A DNA stretch of 64,000 nucleotides, taken from contig NZ_AP025492.1 in the NCBI RefSeq assembly GCF_024347515.1, forward strand, positions 2,108,001 to 2,172,000, in the 5' to 3' direction. Both the position numbers and the translations under genes were made by a program. The notes below the pieces were generated by a model. It worked only from the letters and a program-made list of their open reading frames with translations. It did no database searches and was not told where the DNA came from. The stretch's first letter is position 1. Each line of letters starts with the position of its first letter. Below are positions 1-9,359 of this stretch, piece after piece. The stretch comes from Vibrio gigantis. Lineage in GTDB: Bacteria; Pseudomonadota; Gammaproteobacteria; Enterobacterales; Vibrionaceae.

Positions 1-498
1 CATGGTGCCGTGGTCGTAACGACTGCCTTGGTTGTAGGTGTCAGTATGTGCGTCGAAGTGAATCAACGCCATCTCACCGTACTTCTTACCATACGCTCTT
101 AGTAAAGGCAGTGTAATGAAGTGATCACCACCTAAACCTAACAGAGTTTTACCACTATTTAGAATCGCATCAGCTGCAGCTTCCAAACGCTGAGTTAGGT
201 CTTCTGCGTCACCGCAATCAAACACAAGATCGCCAGCATCAATCACCGAGGTATGCTCAAATACATTGAAGTCCCACGGGAATTTCTTACCTTCCCACGC
301 CAAGTTTACCGATGCACGACGAATAGCATCAGGGCCCATACGAGCACCCGGACGACCAGATGTCGCCATATCTAGCGGCGCACCCAACACAACCACATCA
401 GCGTCGTTGTCGATTGGGTTTTGCACCAATGGACGACGCATAAACGTCATCGCATTGGAGTACAGCGAGTAATCTGGTTTCGTAAATAGATCGTTCAT
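1..498 (-). CDS. speB: Agmatinase (3' part lies beyond the window)
   Basis: Ureohydrolase that converts agmatine to putrescine and urea, the second step of the arginine decarboxylase route to polyamines. The N-terminal 166 residues are present and the gene runs off the left edge. Visible family motifs are GGDHF and the metal-binding HFDAHTD. The ATG at 498 overlaps the last base of the speA stop codon (TAATG), so the two genes are probably translationally coupled and cotranscribed. Another arginase-fold enzyme in the window is HutG, but the [12 protein letters not shown] context and the speA neighbour favour SpeB. Confidence 0.95.
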   Translation of the reverse strand, partial: MNDLFTKPDYSLYSNAMTFMRRPLVQNPIDNDADVVVLGAPLDMATSGRPGARMGPDAIRRASVNLAWEGKKFPWDFNVFEHTSVIDAGDLVFDCGDAEDLTQRLEAAADAILNSGKTLLGLGGDHFITLPLLRAYGKKYGEMALIHFDAHTDTYNQGSRYDHGTM

Positions 499-2420
499 TA
501 AAAATCCTCAAGATAGGTGTAACCCATCAAGCCTTGCTCTAACTCTTCAAGTACGCTTTGCTGCTCTTGCGCTGGTACTTTCGCCGTTACCAATTCTTTG
601 TAGTTCTGACGAATTAGGTCCATATCAATGTGAACGTAACGCATCATGTCTTCTACTGTGTCGCCTTCGTTGATGTAGTCAATGTTCGCTTCTCCGCTCT
701 CATCAACATTCACCACAACACTGTGCGTATCACCAAATAGGTTATGCATATCGCCCAAGATCTCTTGGTACGCCCCAACTAGGAAGAAGCCCATTAGGTA
801 TGGTTCATCTGGGTTCCACGTTGGCACTGGCAATGTTGTTTCAATGCCCTGGCCGTCTACATACTGGTCAATCGTACCGTCAGAGTCACAAGTGATGTCC
901 AACACCACAGCACGACGCTCATCCGCATTATCTAAACCGCTCAATGGCAATACAGGGAACACCTGATCAATACCCCAAGCGTCTGGCAATGACTGGAATA
1001 GTGAGAAGTTCACGAAGAACTTGTCCGCTAAACGTTCGCTCAACTCATCCAAAATTGGACGGTGGTAACGGTTCTTTGTGCTCATACGAGTGCTTAGCTC
1101 GTAGTTGATACGCAAAGACATCTGCTCAGCCCAAGCACGGTGCTGAAGGTTCAGCATACCGGTCGCAAATTGATTGTGCGCTTCTGCAATATCACTCTGC
1201 GTATCGTTGTAGATCTCAATCAACGCACGGTCGTCGTTACCAGCATCAAGTTCTAAGAAGTTCTTCCACATGTTGTTGAGCAACAGTGGTGCGTCTGCTT
1301 CTGGCGCAGCCATGTCTTCCGGTGAGTAGCTTTCAGTCCCAATCACGTTGGTGATCAAAACAGCATGGTGCGCTGTCAATGAACGACCAGACTCCGAAAT
1401 GATCACAGGTTGTGGTTGGTTGTAGAGCTTACAAATGTCCCCTACCGTCATCACGATGTTACGAGCGTACTCAAGCAGGCCGTAGTTCATTGAGTTTGAA
1501 GATTGGCTACGTGTGCCGTCGTAATCGACAGCTAAACCACCACCAACATCTAAGAACTTCAGTTGAGCGCCAATATCACGCAGTTCACAGTAGAAGCGAG
1601 CCGCTTCACTCACACCATTACGCACATCACGAATGTTCGCCATTTGCGAACCTAGATGGAAGTGTACGAGCTCTAGAACATCCAACTGGTCTTCTGCTTT
1701 CAAACGTTCGATAACGGTAAGCACTTGTGATGCAGACAGGCCGAACTTCGACTTCTCACCACCACTTGCTTGCCATTTACCTGCGCCTTGAGAAGCAAGA
1801 CGGATACGTAAACCCAAACGAGGTTTCACACCCAGAGCTTTCGCTTCAGAAAGAACAAGATCAAGCTCAGACAGTTTCTCTAGAACGATAAAAACCTTGT
1901 GCCCTAGCTTTTCGCCAATCAGTGCAAGGCGGATGTATTCTCTGTCTTTGTAACCGTTACACACGATCACAGAGCTCGCTTTTTGAGCCAACGCCAACAC
2001 CGCTAATAGCTCAGGCTTGCTGCCCGCCTCTAGGCCTAGCTGCTTTTGCTCTAGTTGAGCTTGGCTCGCTAAGATCTCATCAACCACTTCTTTTTGCTGG
2101 TTAACTTTAATCGGATAAACAAGTAGGTAACGGTTGTCGTACTGATATTCTTCGATCGCTTGGTTAAATGCGTTGCAGATATTGTGCACACGCTGATGCA
2201 CGATTTGAGGAAAACGCACAAGAGCAGGTAAACCAATATTTCTTTGCTCTAACTGTTTTACAATCTTACTTAGTGGGACTTGATGATCCGTTTCGCTCGG
2301 TGATACATACACTTCACCGTTGTCATCAATGCCATAAAAACCTTGGCTCCAGTGCTTTACGTTATACTCAGCACGGATGCGTTCCAAATTAACCGAATTT
2401 TCCAATTCTAGAGACCTCAC
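498..2420 (-). CDS. speA: Biosynthetic arginine decarboxylase
   Basis: PLP-dependent decarboxylase of the alanine-racemase-fold group that makes agmatine from arginine for putrescine synthesis. The PLP lysine lies in VYPIKVNQ, and the HFHLGSQ and [12 protein letters not shown] motifs of the family are present. The start is uncertain. The open frame reaches a TTG at 2477, but the conserved part begins near [17 protein letters not shown] at 2420 gives 640 residues; a TTG at 2405 has a better spaced GAGG upstream. The E. coli enzyme is 658 residues. It heads a speA-speB operon on the minus strand. Confidence 0.95.
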   Translation of the reverse strand: MRSLELENSVNLERIRAEYNVKHWSQGFYGIDDNGEVYVSPSETDHQVPLSKIVKQLEQRNIGLPALVRFPQIVHQRVHNICNAFNQAIEEYQYDNRYLLVYPIKVNQQKEVVDEILASQAQLEQKQLGLEAGSKPELLAVLALAQKASSVIVCNGYKDREYIRLALIGEKLGHKVFIVLEKLSELDLVLSEAKALGVKPRLGLRIRLASQGAGKWQASGGEKSKFGLSASQVLTVIERLKAEDQLDVLELVHFHLGSQMANIRDVRNGVSEAARFYCELRDIGAQLKFLDVGGGLAVDYDGTRSQSSNSMNYGLLEYARNIVMTVGDICKLYNQPQPVIISESGRSLTAHHAVLITNVIGTESYSPEDMAAPEADAPLLLNNMWKNFLELDAGNDDRALIEIYNDTQSDIAEAHNQFATGMLNLQHRAWAEQMSLRINYELSTRMSTKNRYHRPILDELSERLADKFFVNFSLFQSLPDAWGIDQVFPVLPLSGLDNADERRAVVLDITCDSDGTIDQYVDGQGIETTLPVPTWNPDEPYLMGFFLVGAYQEILGDMHNLFGDTHSVVVNVDESGEANIDYINEGDTVEDMMRYVHIDMDLIRQNYKELVTAKVPAQEQQSVLEELEQGLMGYTYLEDF

Positions 2421-2829
2421 ACTATAGGGCCATCGACAGAAGATACCTCTTTGGAATAGCGAGGTATAACCCAACAAAAAACGTTCGAATACGATTTGTT
2501 GGCTGCATTAACCGATATTATTAAGAGCGAGTCCAACCATTGATATTTGTGGTTACGATTACGTTTTTTTATCGACAGATCGACTTAAAGTGACAACTAA
2601 GGAATTACAAGGTTTTAGGGCAAAAAACAGACTGAAGTGCATTAAAAATGAAGCACTTTCTAACAAAAATTTAGGTGAATAAAATAGCAATGACGCCTAA
2701 AATTCTTAGCTAATTTGGTGATGTTAAGTCAGGGTTGTGACAAATATCGGCACTTCACTATCACAACTCTCGCTATCACCAAGATAGTCAGTATCCTGTT
2801 CTTCCATACCTATTGATGAGTGTTAAATC
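2421..2829. other. Divergent intergenic region between speA and a methyltransferase gene
   Basis: About 400 bases with no convincing gene. It must hold the speA promoter (leftward) and the methyltransferase promoter (rightward). It is AT-rich, and I could not pick out a strong promoter pair or a named operator. Confidence 0.5.
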
Positions 2830-3534
2830 ATGTCCGAAATGTACACCACCTACGCAAAGCAATACGACTCTGCTGCTCGCGATAATATTTATAATGCCCT
2901 ATTAGAATGCCCATCAACCATAGCCTTACTAGACGATGTTAAAGGGCTCGATATTGTCGACCTTGGTTGCGGTTCAGGTATATACGCACAATGGTTTATC
3001 GACCAAGGTGCCAACAAAGTCACCTGTACCGACCTATCTCAAGATATGGTTGACCTAGTGAACGGAAAACAAATCCCCAATGTGACCGCATACTCGCAAG
3101 ATGCTGCTCTAGGTTTACCCAAAGAAGCTGACAACAGCGCTGATGTCATCGTGTGCCCATTGGTACTGCATTACATTGAAGATCTAAAGCCTGTCTTTGA
3201 TGACGTGTATCGCGTTTTGAAACCGGGCGGCTACATCGTGTTTTCCACTCACCACCCATTTGCGGATTTCGAGTGTACCCTTTCAGGTAACTACTTTGAG
3301 CGCGAATTCATTCAAGAAGAGTGGAACACGGTTGGAACACCCGTTCAGGTAAGCTTCTACCGCCGTTCATTAACCGAGCTTTGCCAAGCTGTCAGCCAAT
3401 CTGGCTTGCTGATTTCACAAATCACTGAAGGCACAATCGACGAGAAAGCCAAAGCCATCTCTGAAGAAACGTACGAGCGCCTATCAAAAAACGTTAACTT
3501 CATCTTTATGCGTTGCGAGAAAGTCTCTGCCTAA
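2830..3534 (+). CDS. Class I SAM-dependent methyltransferase
   Basis: Cytosolic methyltransferase of the Rossmann-fold type, 234 residues. Motif I DIVDLGCGSGIYAQW near residues 41-55 binds S-adenosylmethionine, followed by an acidic loop (CTDLSQDM) and a VLKPGGYIVFSTHHP strand typical of Methyltransf_11 and UbiE-like proteins. The substrate cannot be told from sequence. It stands alone between the divergent speA promoter and the aldehyde dehydrogenase operon, with a weak hairpin after it. Confidence 0.85.
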   Translation: MSEMYTTYAKQYDSAARDNIYNALLECPSTIALLDDVKGLDIVDLGCGSGIYAQWFIDQGANKVTCTDLSQDMVDLVNGKQIPNVTAYSQDAALGLPKEADNSADVIVCPLVLHYIEDLKPVFDDVYRVLKPGGYIVFSTHHPFADFECTLSGNYFEREFIQEEWNTVGTPVQVSFYRRSLTELCQAVSQSGLLISQITEGTIDEKAKAISEETYERLSKNVNFIFMRCEKVSA

Positions 3535-3550
3535 CCCGTAAGCAAATCGC

Positions 3551-3580
3551 GTGTGCCTTTAACTACACAAAAAGGCACAT
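3551..3580 (+). terminator. Weak hairpin after the methyltransferase gene
   Basis: Arms GTGCCTTT (3553-3560) and AAAGGCAC (3571-3578) form a hairpin with a 10-base loop. There is no T-tract on the plus strand, so termination is only possible, not certain. Confidence 0.35.
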
Positions 3581-3727
3581 GATCACTTCTCACAAACCTG
3601 TCACTTCTTCCTGAATACCCGCTTTTCCTTTATTGGACCCACTTAGCTAAATTGCCAGTTCATTGCACAAAAAATAAACTTTTTTCGTCCATATCTTGTA
3701 TTCGACCATAACTTCTTGTAATTTTAA

Positions 3728-3747
3728 CTGACCAACCAATCGGTCAG
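3728..3747. promoter_or_regulatory. Probable TetR-family operator
   Basis: A dyad CTGACC-N8-GGTCAG lies 22 bases before the aldehyde dehydrogenase start, at the expected promoter/leader position. TetR-family repressors typically bind such dyads next to their own operon, and a TetR gene is the last gene of this operon. Binding by that TetR is inferred. Confidence 0.6.
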
Positions 3748-3768
3748 CCTTCGAATTTAGGGGATACT

Positions 3769-5205
3769 ATGAGCCATAATCTAGACCTTGAACCAAACAC
3801 GTCGAGCACCAACGACATGGATCAAATATTCAACCGACAACAAGATCACTACCGTAACAACGTTAATCCAACACTTGAGCAGAGACGAAATGATCTCTCA
3901 GTCTTGAAAAAACTATTAATGCGCTACCAAGAGCAGTTAATTGAAGCGGTATCAGAAGATTATGGCCATCGAGCAAAGCACGACAGCTTAATTGCTGACA
4001 TCACCCCTTCCCTACACCAAATCAATTACAGTGATAAAAATCTTAAGAAGTGGTTGAAACCTTCACGTCGTAAAGCCGGCTTGATGCTAACACCAGCCAA
4101 GATTACTGTGCATTATCAACCAGTAGGTGTGGTTGGCATCATAGTGCCTTGGAACTTCCCAGTTATGCTCTCTTTGGGTCCTCTCATCACAGCATTGGCG
4201 GCAGGTAACACTGCAATGCTCAAGATGTCTGAGTTTACTCCTGCAACAAACCGTGTTTTGAAAGCGATGTTGGCCGAAGGTTTCAGTGAAGAACAAGTGG
4301 CGATCATCGAAGGTGAAGCCGACGTTTCTGCTAAGTTCAGCCAGCTGCCGTTTGACCATATCCTATTCACAGGCTCAACCTCTGTTGGTAAGCACGTAAT
4401 GAAAGCCGCAGCCGCGAACCTAACGCCGGTTACACTTGAACTTGGCGGTAAGTCTCCAACCATCATCGCACCAGATTTCGATGTCGCAGACGCGGTTGAA
4501 CGTATCCTGTTTGCCAAGAGCTTAAACGCAGGTCAAATCTGTGTAGCACCCGATTACATCTTATTGCCACGAGAAAAGGTCGATGCATTTATCACCGCTT
4601 ACAAACGCTACTTCAAGAAGCTCTATAAAGCGGGAATTGAGAGTAAAGACTTAACTTCAGTGGTTAACATGCGCCAGTACAATCGATTAAAAGGTGTAGT
4701 TGAAGATGCGAAGTCAAAAGGTGCTGTGATACATACCGTTACCGAGCAAGCACAAGACGACGTGAACCATAGAATGACACCGCACCTTCTCACCGAAGTG
4801 AATGATGACATGGTGGCAATGCAAGAAGAGTTGTTTGGCCCTGTGCTTCCTATCGTGCCTTATGATTCGATCGACGAAGCGATAAGCTACATCACCACAA
4901 GAGAACGTCCACTTGCCCTGTACCTAATGAGTCACGACAAGAAAACCCAAGACCGATTCCTATCGGATACACACTCTGGCGGTGTTTGTATCAATGACTC
5001 TTTGGTGCATGTGGCGGCGGAAGATGCACCGTTTGGTGGTATTGGCCCTTCAGGCATGGGACACTACCACGGCATTGAAGGCTTCAAGACCTTTAGCCAT
5101 GCAAAAACCGTATTGACTCGAGGCAAAATCAACTTCACTAAGTTGATGCACCCTCCATACAACAACCCAATCAAGAAAATGATGTTCAAAGTACTGAATC
5201 GATGA
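3769..5205 (+). CDS. Aldehyde dehydrogenase, coniferyl-aldehyde-dehydrogenase-like
   Basis: NAD(P)-dependent oxidation of an aldehyde to the acid; 478 residues, the length of the CalB-like branch of the ALDH superfamily. The general base Glu224 lies in ELGGKSP and the catalytic Cys258 in GQICVAP. A PWNFP cofactor-binding segment and the FGGIGPSGMG C-terminal motif are also seen. The stop overlaps the start of the TetR gene (ATGA), so they are one operon. The true substrate is unknown; membrane-lipid-derived or aromatic aldehydes are possible. Confidence 0.9.
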   Translation: MSHNLDLEPNTSSTNDMDQIFNRQQDHYRNNVNPTLEQRRNDLSVLKKLLMRYQEQLIEAVSEDYGHRAKHDSLIADITPSLHQINYSDKNLKKWLKPSRRKAGLMLTPAKITVHYQPVGVVGIIVPWNFPVMLSLGPLITALAAGNTAMLKMSEFTPATNRVLKAMLAEGFSEEQVAIIEGEADVSAKFSQLPFDHILFTGSTSVGKHVMKAAAANLTPVTLELGGKSPTIIAPDFDVADAVERILFAKSLNAGQICVAPDYILLPREKVDAFITAYKRYFKKLYKAGIESKDLTSVVNMRQYNRLKGVVEDAKSKGAVIHTVTEQAQDDVNHRMTPHLLTEVNDDMVAMQEELFGPVLPIVPYDSIDEAISYITTRERPLALYLMSHDKKTQDRFLSDTHSGGVCINDSLVHVAAEDAPFGGIGPSGMGHYHGIEGFKTFSHAKTVLTRGKINFTKLMHPPYNNPIKKMMFKVLNR

Positions 5206-5789
5206 TTACAAAAAGGCAAAAAATCCTAGATGCTGCGCTCCTACTCTTTTCCCAACAAGGGTTAGAGGGCACATCTACAGGGCAAATAGCGAAGACCGCT
5301 GGTGTAGCAAAAGCGACACTGTTTCATCATTTTGAGAACAAATCTCTACTGATTGATGAGCTGTTTCGTGAACTGAAAGTAGAGCTATTTTCTACTCTGG
5401 CTCAACACACAGAAATCGCTGAACAAAATCGCTATCAAGCCTTTAAATTCATGTGGATGACCGGAATTGAGTGGGCGTTAGAAAACCCAATCGCCATGAA
5501 ATTCTTCACCAATGTGCACTTTGACCCAACGACTCAAACTCGTGAAGTCATTGTTTCGCAGATGTTTGCGTCACTCGATGACATCATTTTGAAAGGACAG
5601 CAAGCCGAAGAATTGATGGTGCTAGACATTAATCTCGTTAGGCACTTCATCCATAGCCACTTTTTGATCTGTGCGAATTGGCTTGTTGATCAACAAGAGC
5701 CGCAGCCAGAACAATCAGAAAAGTACATCAATGACAGTTTTGATATGTGCTGGCGCGCTATTGGTGGTCAAGTGCAGCCGTCCTGTTAG
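5202..5789 (+). CDS. TetR/AcrR-family transcriptional regulator
   Basis: One-component repressor, 195 residues. The N-terminal helix-turn-helix is clear (KRQKILDAALLLFSQQG, then GVAKATLFHHFENK), and the C-terminal ligand-binding domain is divergent as usual. The ATG overlaps the aldehyde dehydrogenase stop by four bases. The dyad at 3728-3747 is its likely target, which would make the operon self-repressing with the inducer probably related to the dehydrogenase substrate. Confidence 0.92.
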   Translation: MITKRQKILDAALLLFSQQGLEGTSTGQIAKTAGVAKATLFHHFENKSLLIDELFRELKVELFSTLAQHTEIAEQNRYQAFKFMWMTGIEWALENPIAMKFFTNVHFDPTTQTREVIVSQMFASLDDIILKGQQAEELMVLDINLVRHFIHSHFLICANWLVDQQEPQPEQSEKYINDSFDMCWRAIGGQVQPSC

Positions 5790-5857
5790 CTAGATTATCA
5801 GCGAGCTATAAACTTAATACCTTGCCATTTAGCAATGTCTGGTTTCATCGAATCAAC

Positions 5858-5884
5858 AAAAGCGTCTCATCGGCGCTTTTATTA
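5858..5884 (+). terminator. Terminator of the aldehyde dehydrogenase/TetR operon
   Basis: Arms AAAAGCG (5858-5864) and CGCTTTT (5874-5880) with a 9-base loop, followed by a T-rich stretch. Confidence 0.6.
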
Positions 5885-5913
5885 TTTGGGTACATTTTAA
5901 TCACCTCACCCTG

Positions 5914-6271
5914 TTGACTTTCTAAGCACCTATTCAGTATCATTTCAAAAGAGAATAACGCCATAATGAAGTACTAACATCCTGACATCCGATTTATTTT
6001 TTAAAAATCATTTGGACACTCGGGGTTAGTGGGCGTTACTTCGTCATCTATTTTCGCGACAAATTAAGCTCTAAAAGATCAGCCGATTAACGGCCAATAT
6101 CTTCCAGAGCACACCTAAAAGAGAGAAAACACCTCAATACCGCTTTCTCTCTTTCACTGGTCACCTATCTAAGTAACGTCTTTGGCGATCTGTTGTTAGC
6201 ATCCAGCTGGATCTTGCACAGAAAAGCGCCTCGCCCCTTTTACTCGTTTATACGTAAAGGGAGGTATTTTT
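5914..6271 (+). promoter_or_regulatory. Candidate promoter and structured leader of the ABC-F gene
   Basis: TTGACT (5914-5919) and TATCAT (5938-5943), 18 bases apart, look like a sigma-70 promoter, which would give a leader of about 320 nt. The leader holds an ATG-AAG-TAC-TAA mini-frame near 5965, a perfect 11-bp stem AAAGAGAGAAA/TTTCTCTCTTT (6118-6128 with 6144-6154), and a CCCTTTTAC segment (about 6236-6244) that can pair with GTAAAGGG just ahead of the start, covering the ribosome-binding site. Long leaders with attenuation are known for antibiotic-resistance ABC-F genes; regulation here is inferred. Confidence 0.4.
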
Positions 6272-7846
6272 ATGCCTACTATCTTAGCCAATAATCTCTC
6301 ATTCCAGCTCGATACTGGTGAGTGGCTATTTAAAGGCATCACCTTCAATTTGAACTCGCGACTGACTGGCTTAGTTGGAAGAAACGGAGCCGGAAAATCG
6401 TTGCTACTTTCATTACTCACCGGGAAAACGCAGCCGACATCTGGGAGTGTGTCTAGACAAGGCTCGATTGGTTTCTACTCACAATTGCCTTCAGAACTTT
6501 TGGATAGCACGATCAGCATTGCTGATTTCTTAGGTATCATGAATAAACTCAATGCCTTGCACGCTATTGAACAAGGCAGCTGCGAGCATCAACATTTTGA
6601 CATCGTTGGTGACGATTGGGATTTGCAAGAAAACACTCAGAAGCTGTTGGTCAGTCTGAAAATAACCAGCGAGTTGGCCACGCTATGCAACACATTAAGC
6701 GGTGGGCAGCTTGCCCTTTTACAGCTTCATCAACTGTTTACTTCAGACCACAACATACTGATTCTCGATGAGCCGTCGAATCATTTAGACAGTGACGGGC
6801 GCAACTGGTTAATAGAACAGTGCCAACAATTTGAAGGCAAAATACTGATGGTTAGTCATGACCGAAGCCTGTTGAGGCACATGGAAGGGATCTACCACCT
6901 CAATAGTTTAGGGTTGCGTTTCTATAAAGGAAACTACGATGACTACTTCAAACAAATGTCGAATCAGGCCGATGCACTAGATAAACAGATTGCTCATCAC
7001 CAATCAGAAAAGAGACGACTTGAACGCCAAGCTCAGGCCAATAAAGAAAAAGCGCAACAGCGAGAGGCGCAAGGAAACCGACTGCGAAAATCAGGCAGTC
7101 AGCCCAAGATCTTACTGGATGCAATGAAAGACAAAGCCGGACGAACACAAGCAGCATCAGTCACTAGCCAAAATAACTTAAAGGAGCAAAATCAAGATAA
7201 GCTTCAATCTCTTAAAGAACAAAAAGAGCAACTGAAACCGCAGGCCTTGTATCTACAAGAGAGTAATAGCAAGAAAAAGAACACGCTATTAACTGTTGAA
7301 GATTGCCGACTTGAATATGGGCCTGGTAATCCTATCCACTTTTCTCTGTCACAAGGTGAACGCTGTTATCTAAGCGGCGCAAACGGCTGTGGTAAATCGA
7401 CACTGTTGAAAGCGATTCACAACGAGCACTCGCATTACACTGGTACTATCAAACGCTTAGGATCTACGGTATACCTTGATCAACACTTTGGTTTGTTGGA
7501 TACCCATAACACCATGTTCGATAGCCTCATGACACATAGTGAAGGGCTCACAGAGAGTGATGCTCGGACATTGTTGGCAGGCATCGGCTTTAGGCGTGAT
7601 TCCGTGTACCGCAAAGTCGCTCACCTAAGTGGTGGAGAGAAAATGAAACTAGCGATGTTGATTGTCAGCCATAAGCAAGACTCCCCATTACTGCTGCTTG
7701 ATGAGCCAGACAATCATTTAGACATCGACTCAAAGCAGATATTGGCGTCAGCTTTGCGTGAATACCAAGGGGCTTTTATCTTAGTCAGTCATGACTTGGA
7801 TTTTGTTGAGGAGGTCGGCGTTAGCCAAAATCGTATTCAGCTTTAA
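6272..7846 (+). CDS. ABC-F family ATPase (ribosome-associated type)
   Basis: Soluble tandem ABC ATPase, 524 residues, with no membrane domain. The first cassette has Walker A GRNGAGKS (36-43), signature LSGGQ and Walker B LILDEPSNHLD; the second has GANGCGKST, LSGGEKMK and LLLDEPDNHLD. A charged, Glu/Lys/Gln-rich helical linker separates them, as in ABC-F factors that bind the ribosomal E site. It does not closely match the YbiT, YheS, EttA or Uup patterns I know, so a resistance or stress role is possible but unproven. The start has a strong GGGAGG site. Confidence 0.85.
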   Translation: MPTILANNLSFQLDTGEWLFKGITFNLNSRLTGLVGRNGAGKSLLLSLLTGKTQPTSGSVSRQGSIGFYSQLPSELLDSTISIADFLGIMNKLNALHAIEQGSCEHQHFDIVGDDWDLQENTQKLLVSLKITSELATLCNTLSGGQLALLQLHQLFTSDHNILILDEPSNHLDSDGRNWLIEQCQQFEGKILMVSHDRSLLRHMEGIYHLNSLGLRFYKGNYDDYFKQMSNQADALDKQIAHHQSEKRRLERQAQANKEKAQQREAQGNRLRKSGSQPKILLDAMKDKAGRTQAASVTSQNNLKEQNQDKLQSLKEQKEQLKPQALYLQESNSKKKNTLLTVEDCRLEYGPGNPIHFSLSQGERCYLSGANGCGKSTLLKAIHNEHSHYTGTIKRLGSTVYLDQHFGLLDTHNTMFDSLMTHSEGLTESDARTLLAGIGFRRDSVYRKVAHLSGGEKMKLAMLIVSHKQDSPLLLLDEPDNHLDIDSKQILASALREYQGAFILVSHDLDFVEEVGVSQNRIQL

Positions 7847-7877
7847 GCTTGATATCAACGACTGGTGAACTTGGATA

Positions 7878-7907
7878 GGCGAGTATTGTTGCGGATACTC
7901 GCCTTTC
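7878..7907 (+). terminator. Terminator after the ABC-F gene
   Basis: Perfect 9-bp stem GGCGAGTAT/ATACTCGCC with an 8-base loop, followed by TTTCT. Confidence 0.75.
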
Positions 7908-7961
7908 TCGATTGAGACAAGTACACTACGCGCCTCGAACATCTATTCATAAGGCTAAGGT

Positions 7962-9200
7962 TTGCATACTCTAGAACAATTAAAATCAGGGCAACTTAAA
8001 GGTATTAAGCGCTTAAAACTATCAGAAGGTCTCACTGAGTTTCCATTAGAAGTATTGGATCTCGCCGATTCACTAGAGATTCTGGATCTTTCGGGGAATC
8101 AGCTATCAGACTTACCTGCAGAGTTATCACAGCTTACTCACCTGCGTATTATCTTTGCGTCGAATAACCTGTTCACGCACCTTCCTGATGTTCTTGGGTC
8201 ACTTCCTAAGCTTGAAATGATCGGTTTTAAGACCAACCAAATCAAAACCGCAAGCGAAGCGTCTCTACCACCTCAATTGCGCTGGTTGATCCTGACCGAC
8301 AACGCCATCGAAGTTCTACCGAACTCACTGGGTGAAAGACCACGTCTGCAAAAGCTGGCACTCGCAGGCAACCAGCTTCGCGCTTTACCTGAAAGTATGG
8401 AAAACCTATCCAACCTCGAACTGGTTCGCTTGTCTGCAAACCAACTAACTGAATTCCCAGAGTTCCTTATCAAGCTGCCAAAGCTGGCTTGGTTAGCGTT
8501 TGCGGGTAACCCGTTTTGCAAACACCCTAGCAGCTTAGATAGTGTGCCTGCAGTTAGCTCTCAAAGCTATTCACTGAATCAAGTTCTTGGCCAAGGCGCG
8601 TCTGGCGTGATATCTCATGCAAGCTGGCAAAACAACGACTTTGATTTCCCACAAGAAGTGGCGGTTAAAGTGTTTAAAGGCGAAGTCACCAGCGATGGCT
8701 ACCCACATGATGAACTGGAAGCGTGCCTGCAAGCTGGTCACCATAGCAATTTGGTAAAATCTATCGCCCAAGTAGAAGAACAAGATTACCTAGCTTTGGT
8801 GATGGAACTCATTCCAAGCAGCTACTACAACCTAGGGCTACCACCAACACTCGAGACTTGCACGCGTGATACTTTCCCTGAAGGTTTCGAACTTCCAATC
8901 TCGCAAATCGACAACATCGTGACTCAGATGATCGATGTATTTGATCACCTGCATGACAACAAGGTTTGTCACGGTGATTTGTACGCGCACAACACTTTAG
9001 TCAACGAGCAAGGTCAGATGATCTTTGGTGACTTTGGCGCTGCAACTATCTATGGCTACCTAACTGAAGAACAGCAACAAGGCATTCGTCGTATCGAAGC
9101 TCGCGCATTAAAGTACTTTATTGATGACCTGCTAACGGTTTGTGCCAAGCAAGATGTTGGAAGTGAACTGCACTCACGCCTAACAAACTTTGAAGCGTAA
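7962..9200 (+). CDS. Leucine-rich-repeat protein with C-terminal protein-kinase domain
   Basis: 412 residues. Residues about 20-195 are leucine-rich repeats (pattern LPxxLxxLxxLxxLxLxxNxL, about seven units). Residues about 203-400 form a compact Ser/Thr-kinase-like domain. Visible are the glycine loop G210-Q-G212-x-x-G215, the ATP lysine K236 in VAVKVF, the catalytic loop H337-G-D339 to N344 and D357-F-G. All catalytic residues are therefore kept, although the usual HRD is HGD and the C-lobe is short. There is no membrane segment or signal peptide, so it is cytosolic. The start is TTG with AAGG seven bases upstream. The target is unknown. Confidence 0.85.
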   Translation: MHTLEQLKSGQLKGIKRLKLSEGLTEFPLEVLDLADSLEILDLSGNQLSDLPAELSQLTHLRIIFASNNLFTHLPDVLGSLPKLEMIGFKTNQIKTASEASLPPQLRWLILTDNAIEVLPNSLGERPRLQKLALAGNQLRALPESMENLSNLELVRLSANQLTEFPEFLIKLPKLAWLAFAGNPFCKHPSSLDSVPAVSSQSYSLNQVLGQGASGVISHASWQNNDFDFPQEVAVKVFKGEVTSDGYPHDELEACLQAGHHSNLVKSIAQVEEQDYLALVMELIPSSYYNLGLPPTLETCTRDTFPEGFELPISQIDNIVTQMIDVFDHLHDNKVCHGDLYAHNTLVNEQGQMIFGDFGAATIYGYLTEEQQQGIRRIEARALKYFIDDLLTVCAKQDVGSELHSRLTNFEA

Positions 9201-9261
9201 ACGCCGTAGATAAACAGAACTTAAAGAATGCTAACGCTTAGTTAGCTTCGCCAGAAACAAC

Positions 9262-9288
9262 AAAGCCAACATCACTGTTGGCTTTTTG
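9262..9288 (+). terminator. Terminator after the LRR-kinase gene
   Basis: Perfect 9-bp stem AAAGCCAAC/GTTGGCTTT with a 6-base loop and T-tract. Its tail is the first unit of the heptamer repeat that follows. Confidence 0.85.
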
Positions 9289-9322
9289 CTTTTTGCTTTT
9301 TGCTTTTTGCTTTTTGCTTTTT
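9281..9322. repeat. Six tandem copies of a GCTTTTT heptamer
   Basis: Six perfect 7-bp units in a row. The first unit doubles as the terminator tail, which suggests expansion by replication slippage from the terminator T-tract. It lies outside any gene. Confidence 0.95.
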
Positions 9323-9359
9323 GGAAAGTCGCTCGCTTAATCAAGCTCGATGAAAAGAG

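Noticed and set aside
2421..2477. SpeA start at TTG 2477
   Set aside because: The extra N-terminal residues do not resemble the family and no ribosome site precedes that codon.
4087..4517. Minus-strand frames inside the aldehyde dehydrogenase
   Set aside because: Shadow frames of a clearly coding gene.
9281..9322. CRISPR-like repeat
   Set aside because: Tandem heptamers without spacers; not CRISPR.
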